Positions 32,790 to 41,253 of a stretch of DNA of 64,000 bases are shown in pieces. Under the pieces are notes generated by a model, which was given only the letters and a program-made list of their open reading frames with translations, did no database searches and was not told the origin of the DNA. Position 1 is the stretch's first letter. The number at the start of each line of letters is the position of its first letter. The DNA lies in NCBI GenBank assembly GCA_963838155.1, contig CAWIQE010000004.1, forward strand, positions 553,422 to 617,421. Reading direction: 5' to 3'. The position numbers and the translations under genes are program-made. Source of the DNA: Pararhizobium_B sp963838155 (lineage in GTDB: Bacteria; Pseudomonadota; Alphaproteobacteria; Rhizobiales; Rhizobiaceae).

Positions 32790-34301
32790 ATGGTCGAAGG
32801 GCGCCTTCTGCGGGCTTCCGGCATCGTCAAGCGCTTCGGCAACATGACCGCGTTGAACGGGGTGTCGCTGAGTGTCTCAGAGGGCGAGGTTCACGCGCTG
32901 GTGGGAGAGAACGGCGCGGGCAAGTCCACGCTGATGAACATCATCAACGGCGCGCTCCAGTCGGATGAGGGAACCGTCGAGATCGACGGCGTGCCCGTCT
33001 CTTTTTCCGGGCCTTCCGATGCGATCGAGCACGGTGTCGCGATGGTGCATCAGGAACCGAAGCTTGCCGCGCCCCTGACCGTGGCAGAGAACATCTACAT
33101 GGGGCGGCTGCCGCGGAAGCGCTGGGGCGCGGTCGATCGCGCGGAACTCCATGCTCGTGTCGGGGCCGTGCTCGAGAGCATCGGGGTCCCGCTCGCGCCG
33201 GACGCGGCCGTGTCGGGGCTCACGATCGCCTCGAGACAGTTCGTCCAGGTTGCGAAGGCCGTTTCACTCGATGCCCGCTTGATCATCCTCGACGAGCCGA
33301 CGGCGAGCCTGACCCCCGTCGAGGTGACGCAGCTCTTCGAGCTTGTTCAGCGCCTGAAGGCGAACGGCGTCGCCTTCATCTACATTTCCCATCACCTGGA
33401 CGAAATCTTCCGCATTGCCGAGCGTGTCAGCGTCCTGAAGGATGGCGAGATGGTGTCGTCCGGCGCCGTCGGCGAGACAACGAAGGCGGAACTCATCCGG
33501 GCGATGGTCGGAAGGGAACTCGGTTCCCACTTTCCCGATCATGTCGAAAGGGTGTCGGGCGATGTCGTCCTGCAGGCGGAGGGCATTTCCGGTCCCGGCT
33601 TCGCAGATGTCGACCTGCGGTTCCGGCGCGGCGAGATCGTCGGCCTGGCCGGCCTGATCGGCTCCGGCAGGACGGAACTTGCCAGGGCGCTGTGCGGCGC
33701 AGCGCCGATACTGGCGGGGCGGCTGAAGCGCGGCGACCGGGCGATCCGCCTGAGGAGTGCCGCGGACGGCGCGAAGGAGGGAATCGCCTATCTTGCGGAA
33801 GACCGTCGCGATTCCGTCGTGCGCCCGCTGTCGGTCATGCAGAACATCACGCTGGCCGCGCGCACGGATTTCGCTCGCCGGGGCGTGATCAATCATGCAA
33901 GGGAGCGCGCCGTCGCTCGGGATTACGTGGAGCGGCTGCGCATCCGCACGACCGGCATCGATCAGCCGGCCGGTGAGCTGAGCGGTGGCAACCAGCAGAA
34001 ATGCGTCATCGCGAGATGGCTCATGCGCAACAGCGAGCTCGTCATTTTCGACGAGCCCACGCGTGGGATCGATGTCGGCGCCAAGCGCGAAATATACGGC
34101 CTGATCCAGCAACTCGCCGCCGACGGTCGGGCCGTCCTGATGATTTCATCGGAACTGCCCGAAATCCTCGGGATGTGCGACCGCGTCCTCGTCATGCAGT
34201 CCGGCCGCCTGAACGGTGAGCTCGCAAGGAGCGAAGCCACCGAGCGAAGCATCCTGGAACTCGCCGTCCCGCACACAAAGGAGGATGCCGCCCATGCCTG
34301 A
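32790..34301 (+). CDS. CUT2 sugar ABC importer ATP-binding protein
   Basis: A 503-residue tandem ATPase with GGGAGGA before ATG 32790. Domain 1: Walker A GENGAGKST, Walker B LIILDEPTASLT, H-loop YISHHLDE. Domain 2: LIGSGRTELARAL, IAYLAEDRRDS, signature SGGNQQK and intact Walker B LVIFDEPTRGID. Unlike the ATPases at 18044 and 25933, both Walker B elements are normal. It is the first gene of the third transporter set, in the order ATPase, permease, binding protein, which differs from the other two sets. Confidence 0.92.
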   Translation: MVEGRLLRASGIVKRFGNMTALNGVSLSVSEGEVHALVGENGAGKSTLMNIINGALQSDEGTVEIDGVPVSFSGPSDAIEHGVAMVHQEPKLAAPLTVAENIYMGRLPRKRWGAVDRAELHARVGAVLESIGVPLAPDAAVSGLTIASRQFVQVAKAVSLDARLIILDEPTASLTPVEVTQLFELVQRLKANGVAFIYISHHLDEIFRIAERVSVLKDGEMVSSGAVGETTKAELIRAMVGRELGSHFPDHVERVSGDVVLQAEGISGPGFADVDLRFRRGEIVGLAGLIGSGRTELARALCGAAPILAGRLKRGDRAIRLRSAADGAKEGIAYLAEDRRDSVVRPLSVMQNITLAARTDFARRGVINHARERAVARDYVERLRIRTTGIDQPAGELSGGNQQKCVIARWLMRNSELVIFDEPTRGIDVGAKREIYGLIQQLAADGRAVLMISSELPEILGMCDRVLVMQSGRLNGELARSEATERSILELAVPHTKEDAAHA

Positions 34302-34326
34302 TCGCTATGGCGCAAAGGAGGCAACG

Positions 34327-35286
34327 ATGACCGCAAGCAGCATGACGGGTTCGGCCAGGCGTTACGTGATGCACTACGCGGTGGCGTGGAGCAACGTCTT
34401 TGCCCTGCTGATCCTGCTGGGTATCGGTGCTGCCCTGTCTCCGCATTTTCTCAGCATCACCAACCTGTTCAACGTCCTTCGCGGCGCCAGCATGGTCGGC
34501 ATCGTCAGCGTCGGGATGACCTTCGTCATCCTCAACCGGGGCATCGACCTGTCGGTCGGATCCCTCGTCGGCGTCTCGGCCATTCTCGCCGCCGGGCTGA
34601 TGCCGTACGGCCCCGCCGGCTGGCTTCTGGCGCCCATCCTGGTCGCCTCGCTCTTCGGCCTCGCGAACGGCCTGCTCATCACCGGCCTGCGGCTGCAGCC
34701 GTTCATCGCTACGCTCGGCACGATGATCTTCGCGCGCGGATTCGTCTATGTGTATTGCGACGGCAGCCCGATTCTCGCGTCCGACGCCCCGGCGTTCTTC
34801 CGGTTCCTCGGCTCGGGATACGTCGGTCCGGTCCCCATGCCGGTCATCATATTCGTGCTGATCGGCATCATCGCCGCGTTTGTGCTCCGGAGCACCATCT
34901 TCGGTCGCGAGGTCTACGCGGTCGGCGCGAACGAGGAGGCGGCGCGGCTGTCCGGCATCGAAGTCAAGCGCAATCAGGTGCTCGTCTACGTCATCAGCGC
35001 GTTCCTGGCCGGTATAGCGGGCATCCTGATGACCAGCCGCCTGACCGTCGGCGATCCCAACAGCGGCAACCTCTACGAACTCGACGCGATCGCTGCGACG
35101 CTCATCGGCGGAACGACGTTCGACGGCGGAGTCGGCGGTGTCGGGGGCACGCTGATCGGCGTGCTTATCCTCGCATTCCTGTCCAACCTCATGAATCTCG
35201 TGGGTGTTTCCCCGTACACGCAGATGCTGCTCAAGGGCGTGATCATCATCGTCGCCGTCGTCGTCAGCGAAGTGCGCAAGCGCTGA
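34327..35286 (+). CDS. CUT2 sugar ABC importer permease
   Basis: A 319-residue RbsC-like permease with VGMTFVILNRGIDLSVGS and the coupling loop LIGGTTFDGGVGGVGGT. Several in-frame starts exist. ATG 34327 follows AAAGGAGGCAACG and gives the usual N terminus. ATG 34294, spaced nine bases from another AAAGGAGG and overlapping the ATPase stop, is a reasonable alternative that would add 11 residues. The binding protein gene follows after 43 bases. Confidence 0.9.
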   Translation: MTASSMTGSARRYVMHYAVAWSNVFALLILLGIGAALSPHFLSITNLFNVLRGASMVGIVSVGMTFVILNRGIDLSVGSLVGVSAILAAGLMPYGPAGWLLAPILVASLFGLANGLLITGLRLQPFIATLGTMIFARGFVYVYCDGSPILASDAPAFFRFLGSGYVGPVPMPVIIFVLIGIIAAFVLRSTIFGREVYAVGANEEAARLSGIEVKRNQVLVYVISAFLAGIAGILMTSRLTVGDPNSGNLYELDAIAATLIGGTTFDGGVGGVGGTLIGVLILAFLSNLMNLVGVSPYTQMLLKGVIIIVAVVVSEVRKR

Positions 35287-35329
35287 ACCCCGAAACCCGC
35301 ATGACATCAAGCCAAGGAGGAATGGCACC

Positions 35330-36352
35330 ATGACAGACGAAAAGAACCAGGTCTTCAAGATAAGCCGTCGAGGCGTGCTCCGGATCGGAGCGGCTGCGAC
35401 CGCCGGGGCGCTCTCGACCCCCTTCATCGCACGCGCCGGAATGGCCGCCGACAAGGACGTCTCGGGAAAGACCATCGGCTTCTCGCAATCCTACGTCACG
35501 ACGAACTGGATCAAGGACCAGCGGGAAGGCGTGATCCAGGGCGCGAAGAAATACGGTCTGAACACCGTGATCACCGACGCCAATCACTCTCCGGCCAAGC
35601 AGATCACCGACCTGGAGGATCTCGTCACGCGCGGCGTCGACGTGATTCTGATCTCCACCTACTTCTCCGAGGCGATTGCGCCGGCCGTCCGCGAGATCAA
35701 CCGTGCCGGCATTCCCATCGTCGTCCTGAGTTCGAACCTGACCGGAGACGTCGACTACACGGTCCATCTCGGCACCGACACCCTCGCCACCGCCAAAAAG
35801 GCCGGCGAATATTACGTCAAGCGCTTGAACCGGAAGGGAAAAGTCATCCAGATCATCGGTTCGCCCGGCTCGACGGTCAACCAGCAACGAGGCGAAGGCT
35901 GGCACGATGTCATCGACAAGGTTCCCGGTATCGAGGTCGTGGGAAAGGTGAACGCCGACTACGACCGCGCCAAGGCGCTTCGCGGCATGGAGGACATGCT
36001 CCAGGCCCACTCGCACATCGATGCCGTCTACACGCACTCCGAGGACATGGCCATGGGCGCGCTGCAGGCGGTTGAGGAGGCCAATCGCCTCAAGGAGATG
36101 TGGATCACCGGCTATGACGGCGTCAGCCCCGAAATCCTCAAGGACATCTACGAGGGCAAGATTGCCGGCGTCTGGTACTACGCGCCCTTCGGTACGGAGT
36201 CCGTCGATGCGGCCGTCGCGATCCTGCGCGGAGAGAACGTCAAGAAGGACTACCTCTTCTCCTCACCGTTCATCGGAAAGGACAACATCGGGGAGTTCTA
36301 CGACGAAAAGACCGGGAAGGCGAAGATCGTGAGGTCGCAGTTCCACGTCTGA
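35330..36352 (+). CDS. CUT2 sugar ABC importer binding protein with Tat-type signal
   Basis: A 340-residue ribose-class binding protein. The N terminus contains a twin-arginine motif (SRRGVL at residues 12-17) before the hydrophobic stretch ending in ARAGMAA, so it is probably exported folded by Tat, not by Sec like the other two binding proteins in the window. Mature start near KTIGFSQSYVTTNWI. ATG 35330 follows AAGGAGGAATGGCACC. It is last in its operon and is followed by a strong hairpin. Confidence 0.9.
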   Translation: MTDEKNQVFKISRRGVLRIGAAATAGALSTPFIARAGMAADKDVSGKTIGFSQSYVTTNWIKDQREGVIQGAKKYGLNTVITDANHSPAKQITDLEDLVTRGVDVILISTYFSEAIAPAVREINRAGIPIVVLSSNLTGDVDYTVHLGTDTLATAKKAGEYYVKRLNRKGKVIQIIGSPGSTVNQQRGEGWHDVIDKVPGIEVVGKVNADYDRAKALRGMEDMLQAHSHIDAVYTHSEDMAMGALQAVEEANRLKEMWITGYDGVSPEILKDIYEGKIAGVWYYAPFGTESVDAAVAILRGENVKKDYLFSSPFIGKDNIGEFYDEKTGKAKIVRSQFHV

Positions 36353-36369
36353 TCCGGCCTGCCGAAACC

Positions 36370-36397
36370 GTCTGCGGGCGGAGTCCCGCCCGCAGAC
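36370..36397 (+). terminator. Strong hairpin after the binding-protein gene
   Basis: GTCTGCGGGCGG and CCGCCCGCAGAC make a perfect 12-bp stem with a 4-base AGTC loop, 17 bases after the stop. No T-run follows (ATCGGCC). It may act as a terminator assisted by Rho or as a 3'-end stabiliser, as proposed for the hairpins at 17998 and 25894. Confidence 0.58.
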
Positions 36398-36476
36398 ATC
36401 GGCCGTCGGTCCGCGCGGCGCCCGCACGAAGCCCCGCAGGCAAGGAAGGGTCTTCGAGGCCGGTACGGCCGGAAAT

Positions 36477-36489
36477 AGAAACGTTTTCT
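36477..36489 (+). promoter_or_regulatory. LacI-type operator (GAAACGTTTC class)
   Basis: AGAAACGTTTTCT is a near-perfect palindrome about 57 bases before the first CoA-transferase-like gene. It marks a separate promoter for the CoA-transferase/CaiB/TPP/DhaKL operon despite the short gap behind the transporter operon. Confidence 0.62.
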
Positions 36490-36545
36490 GATTGTCGCTC
36501 TCGCCCGCCGTTCCGGCCGCGGCGACAGCAGCCCGGAGAAGCTCG

Positions 36546-37439
36546 TTGAAGCGAAAGCTCGTATCGTTGGAAAGGGCGCTGTCCCCCGTCGGGTCCGGCG
36601 CCTCGCTGACCCTTGGAGGGTCGCTGTTGCGTCGCCCGCCGAACGCGGCCGTACGCCACCTCGTTTCCCGCGGGGTCAGGGATTTGACGGTCCTGACGTG
36701 GGCGGCGACGACCGCGGTCGATTTCCTCGCGGCGGCCGAAGCCGTCCGGCGCTGGGAGGGCATCTATGTGGGCCTGTTCCACCACGGCCTGGCGCCGAAC
36801 TTCAGGCGCGGCGTGGAGGAGGGCCGTATCGAGGTGCGGGACTTTTCCGAGACGGCCTGGGTGGCGCGGCTGAGGGCCGCCGCGCAAGGCCTCGAATTCC
36901 TCCCCATCAGGACGCTTTTCGGATCCGATCTCGCCGCCCGCAACCCGGACCAGATCCGGACGTTCTCCTGTCCGTTCAGCGGCGAGCCGCTCCAGGCGGT
37001 CGCGGCCGCGCGCTCGGATTTCACGATCATCCACGGCTACGTCGCCGACGAATTCGGCAACGTGCAATGGCCGGTCGTGCGGGACACCGACGACGTCGAC
37101 CAGCTGATCGCGGCGGCGGCGGGGCGGCTGATCGTCACCGTCGAGAGGATCGTGCCTCATGACGTCGTCAAGAGGCAGCCGTCACTGACCTATATCCCGG
37201 GCAACTGGGTCGAGGCGGTGGTCGAGGTTCCCTACGGCGCCCATCCCGCGGCGTGCGACACCTTCTACGACGAGGACGATGCCCACCTCGCCGATTACGT
37301 GGCGCGCTGCAAGACGGCCGAGGGCGCCCGCGCCTATGTTGACGAGTTCCTGCGATCCGCGCCGAACCAAGGGCGCTACATCGACAAGGTGGGCGGCTTG
37401 AACGCCTTGCGGGCCCTCGACGTCGCGGAAAGGGTCTGA
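36546..37439 (+). CDS. Glutaconate CoA-transferase-like subunit A (pair 1)
   Basis: A 297-residue class I CoA-transferase-fold protein resembling subunit A of glutaconate CoA-transferase: ALSPVGSGASLTLGGSLLRR at the N terminus, HGYVADEFGNVQWP in the middle, and ERIVPHDVVKR followed by VEVPYGAHPAACDTFYD near residue 225. I chose the TTG at 36546 (GGAGAAG upstream) because it aligns with the start of the paralogue at 44269 (LKRKLVSL versus MKQKLVPL); a TTG at 36492 overlaps the operator. It pairs with the B-like gene four bases downstream. The pair is one of three in this island. True CoA transfer is doubtful because the B partner lacks the catalytic Glu. Confidence 0.82.
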   Translation: MKRKLVSLERALSPVGSGASLTLGGSLLRRPPNAAVRHLVSRGVRDLTVLTWAATTAVDFLAAAEAVRRWEGIYVGLFHHGLAPNFRRGVEEGRIEVRDFSETAWVARLRAAAQGLEFLPIRTLFGSDLAARNPDQIRTFSCPFSGEPLQAVAAARSDFTIIHGYVADEFGNVQWPVVRDTDDVDQLIAAAAGRLIVTVERIVPHDVVKRQPSLTYIPGNWVEAVVEVPYGAHPAACDTFYDEDDAHLADYVARCKTAEGARAYVDEFLRSAPNQGRYIDKVGGLNALRALDVAERV

Positions 37440-37443
37440 GTCC

Positions 37444-38244
37444 ATGCCGAACCATACTGCCAACGAGCTCCTCGTCAGCTACCTGTCGCGCCAGATCGCA
37501 GACGACGACCTCTGCTTCGTGGGCGTGGGAACCAACGGCCGCGCCTTCACGCTCGCCGTCGGCGTCCCGCTTGCCGCCGTTCGCCTTGCCCAGTTGCGGC
37601 ACGCGCCCGGCGCCGCGGTCTATTGGGGCAACATTCTCGAGCCGGACCTCTCCGTGATCCCGGAGACCTTCAGCCAGGACAGCTTCACCCGATGGCCCGC
37701 CGCCGCATGCCCGGCCGACACGGGCATGAAGTGCGACATGCTCTCGCGCCGGAAGTTCGACGTCTGCTTCAACAGCGCCGCCCAGATCGACCGGTACGGC
37801 AACATGAACATCACGGCCATCGGCGACTATCGCCGCCCCGATGTCCGGCTCGTCGGCTCGCTGGCCCAGCCGGAGCACGCCGCCTTCGTCCGCCGTCCAT
37901 ACATCCTCATGGACCTGGACCGCCGGAGTTTCGTGGAGAAGGTCGACTTCATCACGAGCGTCGGTCATCTGCGCGGAGGCGATTCGAGGGTCGAAGCCGG
38001 CCTGCAGCCCGGCGGCCCGGCACTCGTCATCACCGACAAGGCCGTCTTCGATTTCACGGAAGACGGCCGGGAACTGCGGGTTCGTTCGCTCCATCCGGGC
38101 GTCCGCCTCGAGGAGGTGGTCCGGAACATGAGCTTCGAGCCCGTCATCCCCGACGACTTGCCCGTGACGGAGGCTCCCGGCGAGGAAGAGCTGGCGCTCA
38201 TCCGCGGGCAGATCGATCCCGATACCATCCTTCTACGCAACTAG
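37444..38244 (+). CDS. Glutaconate CoA-transferase-like subunit B (pair 1), catalytic Glu absent
   Basis: A 266-residue B-like subunit. The family frame is clear: ANELLVSYLSRQIADDDLCFVGVG, QIDRYGNMNITAIGDY, and DFITSVGH after the RRSFVEK block. In characterised glutaconate CoA-transferase the catalytic Glu54 lies in VESG after the conserved APxx; here the aligned segment is VYWGNIL, so Glu is Trp. The protein may therefore be a hydrolase, lyase or other CoA-dependent enzyme on the same fold. It follows subunit A directly and is followed by the CaiB-type gene. Confidence 0.82.
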   Translation: MPNHTANELLVSYLSRQIADDDLCFVGVGTNGRAFTLAVGVPLAAVRLAQLRHAPGAAVYWGNILEPDLSVIPETFSQDSFTRWPAAACPADTGMKCDMLSRRKFDVCFNSAAQIDRYGNMNITAIGDYRRPDVRLVGSLAQPEHAAFVRRPYILMDLDRRSFVEKVDFITSVGHLRGGDSRVEAGLQPGGPALVITDKAVFDFTEDGRELRVRSLHPGVRLEEVVRNMSFEPVIPDDLPVTEAPGEEELALIRGQIDPDTILLRN

Positions 38245-38253
38245 GTGAATTCA

Positions 38254-39444
38254 ATGTCCAGTCCACTTTCCGGTCTGAAAGTCCTCGATCTGTCGCGGTT
38301 CATCGCCGGGCCGCTTTGCGCGATGCTCCTCGGCGATCTCGGCGCCGACGTTCTGAAGGTCGAGCGGCCGCGGACCGGAGAGGACGCGCGTCTGGTCGGG
38401 CCCTATATCGGCGAGGAGAGCATCTACTTCATGATGTTCAACCGCAACAAGCGGAGCATGACGCTCGACTTCCGCAACCCGCGCTCGCAGGCGCTGCTGC
38501 GCGATCTGGCGGCGAAGGCCGACGTCCTCGTGGAGAACTTCCGGCCGGGAACCATGGAGAAGATGGGGTGCGGCTGGGAGGACCTGCGGGCGATCAATCC
38601 CCGTCTGGTCATGGCCCGGCTGTCCGGCTACGGCCAGAACAATTCGATGACCTCGGAGCCCTGTTTCGACGGCATCGCCCAGGCGATCAGCGGCATCATG
38701 GACCTGACCGGCCAGCCCGACGGCCGGCCGACCATGGCCGGAACGTTCCTCGTCGACTACGCGACCGGCCAGAACGCGGCCGTCGGCGTGCTCGCGGCGC
38801 TGAACGAGCGTCACCGGACCCGTCAGGGGCAGATGGTGGACGTCAGTCTCGTCGGCGGCGCCACGTCCATGCTGATGACCGCCATTCCCGAATTCCTCGT
38901 CAAGGGCCGCGAAATGAAGCGGACAGGCAACCGCGACCGCTACGTGGCTCCCGCCAACACCTTTCGTACCGCCGACGACGCCTGGATCCACATCGTCGGC
39001 GGGAGCGACGTGCACTTCCGTCGCCTCGCGCGAATGATGGACAGGCAGGACCTTCTCGATGATCCCCGCTTCGCGACGCTTCCGGCAAGGCTCGAGAACG
39101 TCGAAGCGATCGAGGCGGTGGTCGCCGACTGGGCGTCCCGTCATACGGCTCAGGAGGTCCTGGCCGCCCTTCGGGTCGCCGAACTGCCGAACGCCAAGGT
39201 CCGGTCCATCTCTGAGGTCGCCGGCGATCCCTACATGCGCGAAGCCGGCCACATCGTCGACGTGGTGCACCCGACGGCAGGCACGGTGCCCATGAGCGGG
39301 CCGACGATCCGACTCAGTTCGTCGGAGGTGGCCGTGAACCTGCCGCCGCCGACGCTCGGCGAACATACGGCTGTGGCGCTCGAGACCTGGCTCGGTCTGA
39401 CGGAGGGCGAGATCGACGACCTTCGCGACGCCGCCGCCATCTGA
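38254..39444 (+). CDS. CaiB/BaiF-type class III CoA-transferase
   Basis: A 396-residue family III CoA-transferase, the family of formyl-CoA:oxalate, carnitine and bile-acid CoA-transferases. Signs: SGLKVLDLSRFIAGPLCAMLLGDLGAD at the N terminus (N-terminal CoA-binding motif), VENFRPG, and the catalytic Asp in GTFLVDYATGQ (Asp168). The start ATG 38254 has AGGTGA five bases upstream; a GTG at 38245 is also possible. Its presence between class I CoA-transferase-like subunits and a TPP enzyme implies an acyl-CoA intermediate. The acid that is activated cannot be told from sequence. Confidence 0.9.
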   Translation: MSSPLSGLKVLDLSRFIAGPLCAMLLGDLGADVLKVERPRTGEDARLVGPYIGEESIYFMMFNRNKRSMTLDFRNPRSQALLRDLAAKADVLVENFRPGTMEKMGCGWEDLRAINPRLVMARLSGYGQNNSMTSEPCFDGIAQAISGIMDLTGQPDGRPTMAGTFLVDYATGQNAAVGVLAALNERHRTRQGQMVDVSLVGGATSMLMTAIPEFLVKGREMKRTGNRDRYVAPANTFRTADDAWIHIVGGSDVHFRRLARMMDRQDLLDDPRFATLPARLENVEAIEAVVADWASRHTAQEVLAALRVAELPNAKVRSISEVAGDPYMREAGHIVDVVHPTAGTVPMSGPTIRLSSSEVAVNLPPPTLGEHTAVALETWLGLTEGEIDDLRDAAAI

Positions 39445-39494
39445 GGCAGCACCGACCGTCTCATTCGAGTTCAAGCATCAAGGAAGGCGAACAG

Positions 39495-41237
39495 ATGAAT
39501 ACCGATCAGGCTCAGGCCGCTTCGACGCGGGCCAACATCAGCGGCGCGCACACCATGGCCGCGGCGCTTCGGCGCCACGGCGTCGAAATCGTATTCGGCC
39601 AGTCGATTCCGACGGCCCTCTTTCTTGCTGCTCCGGACCACGGGATCCGGCAGATCGGGTACCGGACCGAGAACGCCGGTGCCGCGATGGCCGACGCATA
39701 CGCCCGCATCTCGCACCGCGTGGCGGTGGTGACGGCCCAGAACGGCCCGGCAGCCACCTTGCTGGTCCCCGGCCTTGCCGAGGCGTACAAGGCCTCCGTG
39801 CCGATCGTCGCCATCGTCCAGGACGTTCCGCGCCACGCCGTCGAGAGGAACGCCTTCCAGGAACTGGACCATCTCGAGCTCTTCAAGGGGGTGGCCAAGT
39901 GGATCCGCCGCGTTCCGGATGCCGACCGGATCGAGGATTTCGTCGACATGGCCTTCGCGGCGGCTGCTTCCGGGCGTCCTGGGCCCGCCGTTCTGATGGT
40001 GCCGATGGACATACTGGACGATGCGCCGAAAGGTGCGGGGAGATCCCGCGGCGCCTCGCTCGGCCACTTTCCCCTCGACAGGTGCGCGCCGGATCCCGCC
40101 GCCGTCGCCGAGGCGGCGGATCTTCTGGCGACGGCCGAACGGCCGGTCGTCATCGCGGGCGGCGGCGTGCATCTGTCCGGTGCGGCCGAGGAACTCGCGG
40201 CCCTGCAGGAGGCCGCGGGGCTGCCGGTCGCCACGACGCTGATGGGCAAGGGGGCGATCGACGAGACCCACCCGCTCTCGCTCGGGGTCGTCGGCTATTT
40301 CATGGGCAAGCGCGGGCGCTCGCGGCACCTGCGTTCGATGGTCAGCGAGGCCGACGTGGTGCTGCTCGTCGGAAACCGCACCAACCAGAACGGAACCGAC
40401 AGCTGGTCGCTCTATCCCGAGGGGGCGAGATACATCCATCTCGACGTCGACGGACAGGAGATCGGCCGGAACTACGAGGCGCTGCGGCTCGTGGGCGACG
40501 CGAAGCTCGGCCTTCGGGCGCTGAAGGACGCGCTGGCGGAGCGCGATCCCTCGGGACGCCGGTCCGGTCGGGCCGACCTGGAAAAGGCGATCGCCGACGG
40601 TCTCGCGAAGGGACGTGCCGACGCCGAGGCCGAGGAGGGTTCCGCGGCTTCCCCCATCCGCCCGGAGCGCCTCATGAGGGATCTCGACAGCATCCTGACG
40701 CCGGAAACCATCGTCCTTTCTGACGCCAGCTATTCGGCGATATGGATCGGCAACTTCCTGACCTCTCGCAAGCCCGGAATGCGTTTCATTACGCCGCGCG
40801 GCCTCGCGGGACTGGGCTGGGGGCTTCCCTTCGCGCTCGGTGCCAAGTGCGCGCGGCCGGATGCACCGGTATTCGTCCTCGCCGGGGACGGTGGCTTCGC
40901 CCATGTCTGGTCCGAACTCGAGACGGCCAGGCGTACCGGGCTCAACGTCGTCCTGGCCGTGCTGAACAACCAGATCCTCGGCTACCAGAAGCACGCCGAG
41001 AAGGTGATGTTCGGGAACTACAACAGCGAGATCTGCGATTTTTCCAGCGTCGACCATGCGGCGATCGCGCGGGCCACCGGCTGCGCCGGGGAGCGGATCG
41101 AGAGAGCCGAGGATTTCCTCCCCGCTCTCGAGAAGGCGTTCGCCGCCGACACGACCACGGTCCTCGATGTCGTGACGGACGAGCGTGCCTACCCCCCGAT
41201 CACGTCCTTCAAGGACAGCAAAGTCCTGCAGTACTAG
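39495..41237 (+). CDS. TPP-dependent enzyme of the acetolactate synthase superfamily
   Basis: A 580-residue three-domain TPP enzyme. The N-terminal Pyr domain has the catalytic Glu in RTENAGAAMADAYAR (Glu59). The middle domain begins near residue 200, and the PP domain has the metal/TPP motif GDGG (464-467) with NN at 491-492. Ribosome site AAGGAAGG-like before ATG 39495. The superfamily includes acetolactate synthase, oxalyl-CoA decarboxylase, sulfoacetaldehyde acetyltransferase and IolD. The neighbour CaiB would suit an acyl-CoA decarboxylase pairing as in oxalate breakdown, but motif details do not identify it as oxalyl-CoA decarboxylase. Function left open: decarboxylase or C-C lyase of a 2-oxo compound. 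Confidence 0.86.
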   Translation: MNTDQAQAASTRANISGAHTMAAALRRHGVEIVFGQSIPTALFLAAPDHGIRQIGYRTENAGAAMADAYARISHRVAVVTAQNGPAATLLVPGLAEAYKASVPIVAIVQDVPRHAVERNAFQELDHLELFKGVAKWIRRVPDADRIEDFVDMAFAAAASGRPGPAVLMVPMDILDDAPKGAGRSRGASLGHFPLDRCAPDPAAVAEAADLLATAERPVVIAGGGVHLSGAAEELAALQEAAGLPVATTLMGKGAIDETHPLSLGVVGYFMGKRGRSRHLRSMVSEADVVLLVGNRTNQNGTDSWSLYPEGARYIHLDVDGQEIGRNYEALRLVGDAKLGLRALKDALAERDPSGRRSGRADLEKAIADGLAKGRADAEAEEGSAASPIRPERLMRDLDSILTPETIVLSDASYSAIWIGNFLTSRKPGMRFITPRGLAGLGWGLPFALGAKCARPDAPVFVLAGDGGFAHVWSELETARRTGLNVVLAVLNNQILGYQKHAEKVMFGNYNSEICDFSSVDHAAIARATGCAGERIERAEDFLPALEKAFAADTTTVLDVVTDERAYPPITSFKDSKVLQY

Positions 41238-41253
41238 GAAGAGCGACCTTGCC

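Noticed and set aside
39495..41237. Assignment of the TPP enzyme as oxalyl-CoA decarboxylase because a CaiB-type gene precedes it
   Set aside because: The active-site region TENAGAAMADAYAR and the C-terminal end do not match what I know of oxalyl-CoA decarboxylase closely enough, so only the superfamily is given.
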